A stretch of DNA of 22,175 bases from Coptodactyla brooksi (GCA_033557675.1 JAWQRM010000485.1:1-22175), one strand, 5' to 3'; positions 1-9,282 are shown, counted from the stretch's first letter. The notes: generated by a model from the sequence alone, not told the origin. Numbers and translations are program-made.

Positions 1-42
1 TCAATTTAAATTCAGGTTAATTTCTTTTAAGTCGAGATTTTA

Positions 43-340
43 TTGTGGGCATTTATTTTCTTTAAAACAATTTTTTTATCTCGATGCTACATAAGTGGAA
101 ATTCACGAAATCTGGTTCTCTTAGCTGACATCCACCAGGGTGGTAGCTTCGTACATCTGCGAATATTGTGTGAGAAGGCAGCCATTAATTTTTCCACTTG
201 GATCTTGGACTTGGATTGCGCTATTACGAGGAGTTATGGCTTCTTCGTTGGATTTTCTGGAACGTCGATTTGGGTTCTATTTTTGATCAACGTTCCGACG
301 GCTTTAGCTGGAGTTAATATCTGCAAGATATTTTGAAGCC
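43..340. other. Moderately GC-richer stretch, unassigned
   Basis: This stretch is less AT-rich than its surroundings and holds one open plus-strand frame of about 97 codons. Neither strand gives a product I recognise. The minus strand reads through only with several stops. Together with the hairpin at 259-296 it may be a scrap of a transposable element, but nothing proves this. Confidence 0.2.
259..296. repeat. Imperfect inverted repeat (hairpin)
   Basis: The arm GGAACGTCGAT (259-269) is mirrored by ATCAACGTTCC (286-296), so 10 of 11 positions pair around a 16-nt loop. Such hairpins are frequent in untranslated ends of retroelements, but no element can be assigned here. Confidence 0.5.
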
Positions 341-2283
341 GCATTTCGCCTTGCGCTTCACACTCTTGATTGTTTTTTCTTGTACAACACGTCTTGTTAC
401 ATTTGGTATGGATTGAAGTATATCTCTTTATGTCCCTTAATAAACAGGAATTTCACCGATTTATATAAAAACAAAGCCAATTATGGAAGCACTGACGAGA
501 TTGTTATGACACATTGTCCTTACACTCAATCTTATTGAAGAATTATTTAATATTTATTATATATTAATTCTAATATTTTTCATTCAAACGTTTTGTATTC
601 TTTTTGTCTTGGTCAATTTTTCTTGTTATTAAATTTTGTTATTGGTTACAGTGTTTTTTTTTGTGTTCACGATATTCCTTATAAGGTCAATTTTTCGTAC
701 CTTTTTTTACCTTTAAAACTGTAAATTGGTGCACTAATTCTGCTTTTATTTTACTTCATACCTCTTTTTTACACTGTTACCAACTTTAATGATTTTTCAC
801 ACTGTTTTTTGTCTATTGTTTTTGTATTTTGTTTATATATATACTCCACTGATTCTGTTGCCCATTATTTTCGATTTACGTTTTTTTTGGACTTTTCTAT
901 ACTGTAGGGTGTTCATATTTTTTTATGATTTATTTGATGTATATTTTTATTTACCTTTCCGGTTAATATATTTTGATTTTTTTTCACAGTTAAGAGTTTG
1001 TTTTTTGTGCAATTTATTTAATAAAATCACGTAACAGAATGTAAAAAAGCAATATGCGTGTCGGAATATGTGTTTAACCAACTCAAAAGTGCGATAAATC
1101 GTCAAATGATCGTTCACGTCTCGGATATAAGAAAAGTCGTGCGCAATTAGTCATGTCGTAAATATAAATTACTTTTTTAAACCAATGTATTTATGATTGA
1201 GAATGTACGCAAGTGATTATAAATAAAACTTTAAAAATGAAATTACATCAGTTCTGTTTCATACTCAGGTATAATTAGTATCAACCCAAAATAATTTGTT
1301 ACAACTTGCAAATCCTACAATTAAAAAAATAATTGCGTATTGTTCGGCAAAGTATGCATAAAATTAGCCTTAAACCTAAGTAGGTTTAAATAGCATTTGG
1401 CGCACTTGAAGTAAAACATCAACCATAGAATTAGTGTAAAAAGCATGAAATTACTTTAAAATGTGACCAATAGTAGATACTTGTATGCATTTGAGAGTTT
1501 GGAGATTGTAAAATGCAAAAATCCAATTAATAAAGATAAAGGAATGATACCGATTGACCCCCTGTATAACCTAATATACAAATAAGTGCAAATCAGGATC
1601 AAGAATGCTTAAGATGTACGGGCATCAATCTGCGCATTCCTTTGAATCTTTGAATCATTTTGGAAACAAAGTAGAAAAAGCTGGGAAATTCATTCTGCGG
1701 GCTAGTAGCATAGAAATAAGTTAAATTCACTAGGAAAACGCTATTGAAACCTTCTGCTATCGATATTAGATCGTTATGTGATGATAGAGATGGCTACTTT
1801 TGCAGCTAGAAAGTAAAAATGGAAACATCTACATCCTGAAAACTATATTTCTTTGGCTTCATCCAAAGTTTTTTGAGTGAAGTGACATAGGCTGTTAGTC
1901 TTAATTGAAAAGTTGCTCCCACCTTTCTCGCACTCTGGTTGGAGAGGTATTAATTTTAAAGGTGTGTGTGTGTATCAGGGAGGCCTTTGTGATTCGAGAA
2001 GCCAGTTGTTAATAAGGACGTGTTAATTACTTCCGGATCGTGTTCATTCGCATTCAGTATAATGACCTTGTTAAGACATGTGCTTGAAGCGTTATATATT
2101 ATATATGGCATTTACTATTTGAAGATTGGCAATAAGTTTTTCTACTTCCAGCGAAACATATAACTTTTTAATTTCTCTGCTTATCTTGCCTTCTTAGCTT
2201 CTTCATTTATTAAGTATCTATAGTTGGATCAAAAGATCTTTACGTGTGCGCCATCACTTTAGGGTGTCTAATACAGGGCTTTT
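341..2283. other. AT-rich DNA without recognisable gene
   Basis: I see no gene, RNA gene or element here. There are T-rich tracts (about 640-1010) whose translations are phenylalanine- and tyrosine-rich, as expected from composition alone. A short GT microsatellite lies near 1962-1973. Confidence 0.5.
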
Positions 2284-2621
2284 AGAAATGTCCAAGTCCC
2301 ACCTGTTCGCAACTGGTTAGGCAACCAAACTTGCAGTGTGACAATGATCAAAATAAACAAATTGAAACAAATAATTAAAATAAAGCCCTAACTGTGACAA
2401 TTGACAAATTAAGCGGAGTGACAAAATTAATTTTCTGTTGAATAACAGGAAATTTTGCAGTTCTCAAAAGAACTATTTTGTTTGATATCGACTAAACAGA
2501 TGATACAGTTCTAATTAATAATTAATAATGAATAATACTTTAAACACGTTCGAATAACGAAAAAATACTTAGTTCTTAAAAGAGGAATCTGCAGTTGATC
2601 ATTTGGGACTTGGACATTTCT
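2284..2621. mobile_element. Putative MITE or fold-back element with 18-bp inverted repeats
   Basis: AGAAATGTCCAAGTCCCA at 2284-2301 recurs exactly, inverted, at 2604-2621. This encloses 338 bp of AT-rich DNA with no coding capacity. A chance exact 18-bp inverted pair at this spacing is unlikely. The interior also holds a small hairpin (AGTTCT, four bases, AGAACT near 2460). I could not define a convincing target-site duplication, so the true outer ends may lie a few bases beyond the repeats, or the structure may have arisen by inverted duplication. Confidence 0.55.
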
Positions 2622-2645
2622 CATAGACTACAATTCCGACTACAA

Positions 2646-2885
2646 TCAACTAACAGGACATGACCAGTGGCGTAGTCCTGGTAAATTTAGTAAAAGCTGA
2701 CTTAATAGAATATTTCTGTTAGCTTCTTGATAATCAAACAATTTAGACTTGATGCTGTGTACTAAACTTGAATTTCTTGAAAAGCCATCACTGTGCTCAG
2801 CATTAAGCATAATAAAATAATTAAGCTTTCCATCGTATCCTCCAGGTTTTCGAACGCTTCTAACGTTGTTATCCTGCGACGACAT
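2646..2885 (-). CDS. Candidate first coding exon of an unidentified gene
   Basis: The product is not recognised. The frame starts at ATG 2885-2883 (A at -3, a fair initiation context), encodes 79 residues beginning MSSQDNNVRSVRKPGG, and ends at the stop at 2646. Upstream on the same strand is a well-formed 54-nt intron (2911-2964) and a TATA-like box (3004-3011), so the reading frame would sit at the start of exon 2. The first 16 codons are noticeably less AT-rich than the rest. The real exon may therefore end early, or the tail may be read-through into non-coding DNA. I see no obvious GT donor right after the PGG codons, which weakens an early-splice model. It could also be a chance frame or a degraded first exon. 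Confidence 0.3.
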   Translation of the reverse strand: MSSQDNNVRSVRKPGGYDGKLNYFIMLNAEHSDGFSRNSSLVHSIKSKLFDYQEANRNILLSQLLLNLPGLRHWSCPVS

Positions 2886-2910
2886 CGTTCTACCTGCTTT
2901 CGAGAAAATC

Positions 2911-2964
2911 CTAGAAAGAAAAATCAAAAAGAAGAGAGAGAAAGAAAAATGGTCATGTACTTAC
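2911..2964 (-). other. Candidate 54-nt spliceosomal intron
   Basis: On the minus strand this begins GTAAGT (2964-2959) and ends TTTCTTTCTAG (last base 2911). Nearly all of the last 40 bases are pyrimidines. A TTGAT sequence 10-15 bases before the AG fits the loose branch-point consensus. The length is typical of short insect introns. Flanking exon ends would be ...GCGGGAA upstream and GATTTTCTCG downstream. Confidence 0.4.
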
Positions 2965-3003
2965 TTCCCGCATACAAATTGTACAACGTACTACAGACTT
3001 CTA

Positions 3004-3088
3004 TTTTTATATCGTCATCTATGAGATAAGTTTTTGACTATAGCGTTATTTGGCAATCAGTTCAAATAACGCCATTGCTCAAAATGGC
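3004..3088 (-). promoter_or_regulatory. Candidate promoter: TATA-like box and upstream dyads
   Basis: TATAAAAA lies at 3011-3004 on the minus strand, about 25-30 bases before a plausible start near 2980-2985, which would leave a short first exon before the GTAAGT donor. Just upstream is a perfect 10-bp inverted repeat, GCGTTATTTG (3043-3052) and CAAATAACGC (3063-3072). Then comes GCCATT (3071-3076) facing AATGGC (3083-3088), which resembles a paired Pho/YY1 core. The assignment is inferred from arrangement only. Confidence 0.3.
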
Positions 3089-3699
3089 ATTGTATTTCGC
3101 TAGTGTTCATTTAAAAATAGTACAAAAGTAGCTGTGTCTCAATAAGAAAAGTAAAACATTGTAGTAAACATTGGAATACACGCTCACATGAACTTTATTG
3201 TCGTAAGTATTATAACCTGTATATTATATCATGATGCACCTTCAAGCAGCGTTATCGGCTTTCGGGTCCAAAACAAATGAAATTATGTTTCAGTTAAACA
3301 CCATATTCTACCAATTCTTACATGCAATACACTAAATGTGGCAATAGCAACTGGAATCTTATATAATTTTTAAAACCCCTACAAACCGTACAATTATACG
3401 TCAGTTTACGTATGGATGAACCTGAATAAATCCCCAGGAGGAGAGAAATTTCTAAGACATTATCTCCGTATACACGACATAGACGCACAGATGGACAACT
3501 ACGTAGTCCACTTCATTTAAATTTTAGTTATTGTATGTGTCGTACTCTCTTAGTGTCGTAAATAAAATAAAACGTAAACATATTTTCTTCCTTATGAACA
3601 GATCGTCATTTTCAACGAGCTTAACATTCATAAATGTGTCCTGTAAATGTTCGTTCATATTTCTGACAGGCAAATTACCGAAATCTTTATTGGTTTCAT
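3089..3699. other. AT-rich DNA without recognisable gene
   Basis: No supported feature. A short partial palindrome around ACTACGTAGT near 3499 is present but too short to interpret. Confidence 0.5.
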
Positions 3700-3965
3700 T
3701 TTCAAAGCTCTGCCGCCTCAGGAGTGATTCGCCGGACTACGTAGATAGCGTCTGCGGTTTTCCTTGGTAATTTCTGCAGAGGAAGTCCCCAGTTCTATGC
3801 TGAGAGCAGCCTCGAGCGACCGTAAAGGCCTCCCGTCTCAAGGAACTTTACAGGACTGCTCCGGGAGCACCGGTTTATGACCTGACCCTGGCAGATTAAG
3901 TGGCTACGTGTGGTCTGCTGAAAACTTACCAATCTAGGGTTTACCCTGACGTATCGTGGCCTAAT
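3700..3965. other. GC-rich island of unknown origin
   Basis: Base composition jumps to roughly half G+C between sharply AT-rich flanks. One plus-strand frame runs from about 3720 to 3965 and includes the run KASRLKELYRTAPGAPVYDL, but it is broken by several stops at a density close to random, and no family could be recognised. It may be a fragment of a transposable element or a host regulatory island. Confidence 0.3.
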
Positions 3966-5224
3966 AGTAAAAGTTCAGAAACTTCATTAAATAAAAATAT
4001 CGTTTAATATTTACACAACTCATCAGTATTTATAAAACTAAGTAAGAAAGAAATCGATTTTTAACTAAAATTGGTACTGTAGTTACCACATTTTTATTGC
4101 GAGATAAATAAAACTGTGGTATGAAATATATTTGAATTTGGTTGACTATTTTATAGAAGATAATATTAAAATTACTAAGATCATTTATAAATAAATGTTT
4201 GGTACACGAATAGATAGTTAATATTCAGCACTTGATGGAAATTCTGTACTCATATATCTAGGTCAGGGTTTACTAACATTTCATTTGAAATTATAAATAC
4301 ATTTTTAGCTAATGAACCTCTAAATAGTGTGTTCAATGATGCACATTATCAAAACATAACGTAATACCTCCAAATGCTGGTTGCTCTGCTTCTAAAGTAA
4401 AAGAATATATGGATTAATAAGTAATGCTAAATAGCAAAAGATGGAGGATCCTAATCACAATTATGTTTTAAATTAATTTCAATCGGGTTATTGGAAGTAC
4501 AGTTTCATGCATATACCTTATACAAATCCTTGCAAAGTCTCAGTGACGTCACTTTTCACAAAAGTTCCATATGTAGAATGATTTAGTCCCAAATATTAAT
4601 AAACAATTAGCAAGTTGAGAAAAATCTGGATAAACAAAATAAAAGATAAATCGAAAATCGTCTATTACTAATAATATTGAAAGAGGTTATTATAGTGGCG
4701 AAGAGAACACTTGTACCTATGCAGAAGTGTGAAACAAGAAGAGCAACATGAAAACAGTGATAAAAGAAAGAATTTAAAACGAACTACCAAATACAGGAAT
4801 GGTGGAAACAATCGATCCTCCATAAAAAATATTTAACGAAACTTTAGAAAAGGCAGATATGTAAGCGGCTACGTCCACAATAATACTAATAAAAAATACG
4901 AAATGAAAGTCTTAGATAAATAAAATATATCAGCAAAATATATAAGAATTATATAAAATATTTATACAGGAAATAAAGTAGACATTGAAATTAAGATAAA
5001 AGGGTCCTTTGTCATCGAAAGCAGATGTTTCCCTATCTCATGCGGTATTGTAATACATTTTAGAGAGTTAAATTGAAATAGGGAAAAAACATAATGGGAA
5101 ATAACATCTACAAGTTCCTCCTTTTTGAACAGGTGACTTCGGAAGATCAACTTTAATAAAATTAGGAAATGCCTTACAGTTTTAGCAAGACTTCAAAAAC
5201 CAGATATGTACTCCAATTAATCTA
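3966..5224. other. AT-rich DNA, possible extension of retroelement at right end
   Basis: Nothing is clearly recognisable. The right part (about 4700-5224) is A-rich on the plus strand and may be the further-decayed 5' continuation of the non-LTR relic that becomes readable at 5225, but I found no motif to prove it. Confidence 0.35.
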
Positions 5225-5715
5225 ATCTGAACCTTCGTTCTCCTTCGAAGAAGAAGAACGAAGGGTTACTATGTCATGGACACAATTTTGAAAGCTGAAG
5301 CATTAATTGAATAATACAAATATTAAGTTGAAAGACAAAATATTCAGAACATATACACTCAACTTTAATGTATACTGTCCAAACATGGGCAACAAGGAAC
5401 ATAACCAGAAAAGGTCATTGGAAATTAACTTACTAGAAAAGTTAAAAATTGGTTACATAAGGAAGCAGTTAGGAGTCCTAATTGCAAAGCTAAACCTAAA
5501 ATGTTAAAGTGATCGTGGGGTATTCAAATAATAAGATTTGAGGATGGACTACACGAATTACCTTGTGGACACCCAATCACTAAATAAGGAGAAAAAGAAT
5601 ACGATGGACCTCGCAGGAAGGAAATGAAAGATACTAGTAAAAGATAGAGATAATTTCAAAACCCAGGAGGCCTTTGCTCATTGAATGGATTAAAATGCTT
5701 TACAGGGATTAATTG
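5225..5715 (+). pseudogene. Decayed non-LTR retrotransposon, 3' end of reverse transcriptase ORF
   Basis: Read with several in-frame stops and frame changes, this stretch follows the C-terminal part of the endonuclease/reverse transcriptase ORF of insect non-LTR retrotransposons. It begins with RRVTMSWTQF, then KLKH, LNNTNIKLKDKIFRTYTLN (usual family pattern: arginine-rich turn, W..F.KL, K.K...F.T..LP). Further on come RKQLGV, IAKL, EDGLH-like and KDRDNFKTQEAFAH, matching the end that normally reads roughly 'aqdRd.Wk.l.eAFaqqW'. The reverse transcriptase catalytic blocks lie upstream and are not recognisable here. A short inverted repeat at 5230-5264 falls in the coding relic. The element is 5'-truncated or eroded and cannot be active. 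Clade is uncertain. Confidence 0.7.
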
Positions 5716-6816
5716 TATTAAGTTTTTTTTATTACCGTGGGCAAATTTAGTACTGTTCAATATGAAACGTATTTATACATATTGTATATTAATGTGTTGC
5801 CTAAATAATATTCATAAATACCTTTAGCAATATGTGTATACTAATTTACGTATTTTTAACACCCCTAATATATAAACTAAAAGCATATTGTGACACATAA
5901 GCGCATCGCTTGGTAACAAAATATTATAGATAAAAATGTACTTGCTACATTTGCAAGAACCTTGTAAGGGACGTACTTGAATTATTTAATACCATGTTTC
6001 TATGCATTAACTTAATTATAATGTCCAATAGAAAATCATTGAAAACTTACTGTAATTTACCAAATAAATATTAATAACAGCAATAATATGTAATTTTGTC
6101 ATTTTCTATTAATTGACCTTCAAGCGGGAACCAAATTTAGTACCTCTGCTTTTATGACAGGTTGGAATATAAAATACAAAATATTTTCAGCACATGTCAT
6201 TAGGTAAGTACAAAATTTTTGAACATTAAAAATGAGAACGTTAATAAAACTGGACCAAGAGAGCAATCGTAAAAAAACTACAATAACAAAAATGTAAAAA
6301 ATGCAATTACCTTTATGCAGGAGCGGCCTTAATTGGTTTACTTTATATGCTTTGCTCAGGGCTTAAAATGTCACTTTACAGCCCGAGGGCTGTAAAATGT
6401 GTTACGACCCGCTTAGTGTTTTTATTTTATTTTATGAAGAAAGCAGTATTTTTAATAAGACCTACGGGAATATATATTTACATTCCCAACATACATTTAG
6501 TCCCTCATTTAATCCCAACTGATCTAGTCGTAACTAATCCTTATCTAATCTTTTTCGAACACTTAAATTCGATGGATAAGTAATAAACTTAATTCTGGAA
6601 ATAAGGAATTTAAAAAATAATACCCACGTATGCCGTAGAGATTTCTTCTCGCCCTGAAGAACAATTACGCAGTAATAGTTTCATGAACTTAAGTAATTTT
6701 TATTTATTCATTCAAATTATAGTTTAGTTCAGGATGTTGCTAAATAACTATCTGAATGTGAATCTTAATAAAATTAAGCATTAAAATACATATTAAATTG
6801 ATGTTAATCCTATGAC
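5716..6816. other. AT-rich DNA without recognisable gene
   Basis: No gene was seen. The only structure is the hairpin at 6372-6399. A plus-strand frame at 6347-6583 has no recognisable product. Confidence 0.5.
6372..6399. repeat. Near-perfect palindrome
   Basis: TTTACAGCCC (6375-6384) and GGGCTGTAAA (6387-6396) pair perfectly across two bases. The stem extends to 12 of 13 pairs at the outer ends. It is GC-richer than its neighbourhood and could be the tip of a fold-back element. Confidence 0.6.
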
Positions 6817-6952
6817 ACATCGTCCATATATGAATTATAAGTAAATATTTACTTTAATAAGCCAAGAGAAAAATAGACCGCTGAGCAGGATTTGAACCTG
6901 CGACCTTTTGGTTTCACGCCAAATGCTCTTACCTACTGAGTCATGCAGGGGT
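6817..6952 (-). mobile_element. tRNA-derived SINE-like repeat, copy 1
   Basis: On the minus strand 6952-6876 resembles a tRNA. There is an A-box-like TGACTCAGTAGGTAAGAGCA, an anticodon-like stem TTTGG/CCAAA, and a T-arm GCAGG-TTCAAAT-CCTGC holding a good RNA polymerase III B box (GGTTCAAATCC). It is not a functional tRNA: acceptor pairing is poor and base 33 is G, not T. Downstream it continues into an AT-rich body (TTTTTCTCTTGG and onward) that is shared with a second copy at 9395-9475, which shows the unit is dispersed. It was probably transcribed by polymerase III and mobilised in trans by a non-LTR element. Confidence 0.65.
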
Positions 6953-7040
6953 CCTCCCGCTCTTTGGAAAATCTTCCTCTTGTTTTACCTGTTCGCAAAC
7001 CGAACATCTGTACCCCACCTGCTAGTCTCGACAAGCAATA

Positions 7041-7058
7041 CGACTGGTATACCAGTCG
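7041..7058. repeat. Perfect 18-bp palindrome
   Basis: CGACTGGTATACCAGTCG is an exact self-complementary 18-mer. It lies in a GC-richer stretch between the SINE-like copy and the promoter-like island. It could be a site for a dimeric DNA-binding protein or a fold-back remnant; the sequence alone does not decide. Confidence 0.6.
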
Positions 7059-7179
7059 AATTGCCTGGGTTGCACAGATATGGATGTTCCAGGCGCCAAG
7101 AAATAGGAAAACGCATTGGAAAATTGCGAACAGCTCAACAGACATTGTTGTCGAAAAACGAAAGAACATAAGACGATCT

Positions 7180-7375
7180 ATTGGCCGATTGTGATTGGTG
7201 GTGTGTGCTGGTAGAGACACCTGTCAGGGTCGCTGTCAAAATTCGTTGTCAATGGCATTTGTGTTGCTGTTCCTTTAATGTACGTCAAATTTGTCAAAAT
7301 TCCAAGTAAATGGCGATTGAGTTGTGGTCAGTTTGAGGTGTTCCGAGCGCAATTCTGGGCAAAATTTCGAGTGTA
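7180..7375 (+). promoter_or_regulatory. Candidate CCAAT/initiator-type promoter
   Basis: Two ATTGG boxes (inverted CCAAT) lie at about 7180-7200, followed by several TGTCAAA/TGTCAAT repeats (7224-7300) and AAATGGCG (about 7309). An arthropod initiator-like TCAGTTT follows, with its A at 7330. CGAGCGCAAT at 7344-7353 matches 9 of 10 positions of the motif-ten element, but it sits three bases closer to the initiator than the strict spacing. The following 200 bp are GC-rich and CpG-bearing. Everything here is inferred from motif arrangement. Confidence 0.3.
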
Positions 7376-7570
7376 ATGAACGCAGGCAGTGCAAGCGACG
7401 CGGGCCTGACGGGATGTGGGATACGTGCGAGGACTACTACGACGAGGGATGCGCTGATGACGCCCTCTATGTCTTGCACCAGGCGGCCGCCAACATGAGG
7501 TTCGTTGTCTACCGGCACCACCGACAACTGCTGTCGTATCAGACAATTCTCTCGCATCCACAAAAAACCA
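7376..7570 (+). other. GC-rich CpG island, candidate first exon
   Basis: About 64% G+C across 7381-7500 with around 13 CpG dinucleotides, close to random expectation, in a window that is otherwise AT-rich. The frame with ATG at 7414 stays open to 7749. Over its first 50 codons about 70% end in G or C, many of them in C (TAC, GAC, GCC, CAC), which hints at coding. The predicted start is MWDTCEDYYDEGCADDALYV, which I do not recognise. Another ATG at 7376 opens a 40-codon frame. The opposite strand is also open, as expected in GC-rich DNA, so coding status is unresolved. Confidence 0.3.
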
Positions 7571-7814
7571 CAATAGATCAAATTGCGTTTGAATTTAGAG
7601 AACTTTCCGAACGGAGCTTTTTTGCTGCAAGCATGAGACGTGTTTTTGGTATTTATTGCATTAATAAACATAACTTCGCAGGAACAGAGGTGCAGCACGT
7701 AGAATTTTCTGATACGATGGTAGTCTACATCACTTTGAATACATTTTAAATATATCGTTAGATACATATATAATAATCGATAGATCTAGATTTTAACTAA
7801 TATTTAAATAATAT

Positions 7815-7839
7815 TAATAAAAGGACTTGTCCTTTATTA
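7815..7839. repeat. Short hairpin
   Basis: TAATAAAAGGAC and GTCCTTTATTA are complementary apart from one extra base, separated by two bases. Confidence 0.5.
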
Positions 7840-7937
7840 GCGAAACCAAATCCGTATCAAATTAAAAAGTAGTAATTGAAGTTCAAAACAAATTTCTTTT
7901 ATTCGCTAAAAATTGCAATCTTGACGTCTGTGCATTT

Positions 7938-7976
7938 GTCTTTGACCTCTTCTCTTTTAAAGAAGAAGTCAAAGAC
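7938..7976. repeat. 15-bp hairpin
   Basis: GTCTTTGACCTCTTC (7938-7952) pairs with GAAGAAGTCAAAGAC (7962-7976) at 14 of 15 positions across a 9-nt loop. It is followed by AT-rich quasi-palindromic sequence to about 8035. Confidence 0.6.
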
Positions 7977-8044
7977 ACGTATACTATAATATAGTATATG
8001 TGTATATGGTATACTAAACATATATCTTACTATATATCAGGACG

Positions 8045-8092
8045 TTGTTAAGTTATCACATTGTTAAATTATCATATTGTTAAATTATCATA
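8045..8092 (+). repeat. Tandem repeat, 16 bp x 3
   Basis: TTGTTAAATTATCATA occurs in three consecutive units. Units 2 and 3 are identical, and unit 1 differs at two positions. Confidence 0.85.
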
Positions 8093-8257
8093 ACTTTGAA
8101 AAGTATTTTAATTAACTAATAACATATTAACCATTATTATCTATAACGTCTCCTTTTAATGGGCAGCTTCTTGATTCCAGACGTAAGAAATCTCATGTAT
8201 TTATCGAAAACACGCTGACAGTGCATTAGTGACATCATCTTCATTATGATCTTTTTT

Positions 8258-8296
8258 CTGGAGTCTTGAAATAGTTTTATCTGGAGTCTTGAATAT
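8258..8296 (+). repeat. Tandem repeat, 23 bp, about 1.7 copies
   Basis: CTGGAGTCTTGAA at 8258-8270 recurs at 8281-8293, giving a 23-bp period. Confidence 0.75.
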
Positions 8297-8826
8297 CTAA
8301 ATGTGTTCTCATTCTATTCATTTGTGTATGAGTATAACATGCAAGAATGTAAGAATTCCATATGGATTCATTATAATTCATAATTGTTATATGGATTCAA
8401 AATTGTTGAATACAATTCATTTTTATTGTACATAATTTTTAAAACACATTTATCTGCCGTTATCAAGGGCTTTAGATTTGACAGTTACATTGCGCCCCAA
8501 GCGTCTATTGCCTATTTTATCAACCTGTACACTACTCGTATGGTATTTTTACCTACATGTCGCTAACTTCATAAAATTTAGAAATAGCACTTTTACGGAA
8601 TTGATTGCTTATTTTTCCTACCGCAAATGTTTGTCTATCAAAAACCCTGGATATTTAATCACTTTTATGATATCTAAAAACAGCTACAAAAACAGCTATC
8701 AGCAACACGTTCTATTACATATTTTAAGCTGTGGTAATTTTTATATTACCAGAGCTAGTGATGGGAAAAGTTATCTCCTGCCCAGTTTTGTATCTCTAGC
8801 TCTCTATATTTTTATATATTATTTTT

Positions 8827-8846
8827 ACTTTCTCTTAAGAGAAAGT
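8827..8846. repeat. Perfect 20-bp palindrome
   Basis: ACTTTCTCTTAAGAGAAAGT is exactly self-complementary. Confidence 0.75.
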
Positions 8847-9282
8847 ATTGCATTCGAAAAAGAAAATCGATGTCGAGATTTTGATGGATCTTGACGAATT
8901 AGACTTGGTTGGTCTGCCCGTCCGTCCGTCTGTAAGTCGTTTAATTATTGCCACATTAGACTAATTAAAACTATACTTTACACAGAAGCTAATTATTGTA
9001 TAATCTGGTCACATTAAGGATTTCGTAAAAATTGTACACATGGTTGACGTACTTAACCTAATTTTTTTTTTACAATTTTTTGTAACAAAATATATTTTTC
9101 TAATCTACATAAAAGTGTGAGGAAAAATCTATAAGAATAGTATACGCTTAAAATCAACAGTTCTCGAGTTATAAACATAATTAAAAAAAATAAAGGTATT
9201 TCGTTCTTAATCTCGTGTATTGCTCCCTTTAGAAAAAAATGTTTCAAATAGAACTCTCTTCACAATTTGGAACAGCTTTCGA

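Larger units (their letters stand above)
7571..9282. other. AT-rich DNA with short hairpins and tandem repeats
   Basis: No gene could be supported. The stretch contains the hairpins and small tandem repeats listed separately, plus a short run of CCGTCCGTCCGTC near 8920. A plus-strand frame of 138 codons (8478-8894) starts at TTG, is rich in F/Y/L/I and has no recognisable domain. Confidence 0.45.

Noticed and set aside
43..336. 97-codon plus-strand frame as a gene
   Set aside because: No domain recognised, contains a hairpin, and neighbouring sequence gives no promoter or splice signals.
789..1034. 81-codon plus-strand frame resembling a membrane protein
   Set aside because: It is a T-rich tract; the phenylalanine/tyrosine/leucine content follows from base composition. 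No domain, no codon bias.
4962..5150. 62-codon minus-strand frame
   Set aside because: It lies against the direction of the adjacent plus-strand non-LTR relic and has no recognisable product.
6876..6952. Functional tRNA gene on the minus strand
   Set aside because: D, anticodon and T arms are visible, but the acceptor stem barely pairs, position 33 is G, the implied anticodon is TGA without serine-tRNA features (no long variable arm), and the sequence is shared with a dispersed repeat.
7414..7500. Similarity of DDALYVL to the 'DDAxxVLRNH' motif of E-protein bHLH factors
   Set aside because: Only a handful of residues agree and nothing else in the frame supports a daughterless/TCF relationship.
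7294..7767. 157-codon minus-strand open frame
   Set aside because: It lies opposite the GC-rich island where all frames are open because stops are rare. No domain is recognised, and its hydrophobic run is the complement of GAC/GAG-rich codons.
8478..8894. 138-codon plus-strand frame
   Set aside because: It starts at TTG and is composition-driven (F, Y, L, I, S). It contains a palindrome and short duplications in frame, and has no recognisable motif. Treated as chance or part of an unknown repeat.
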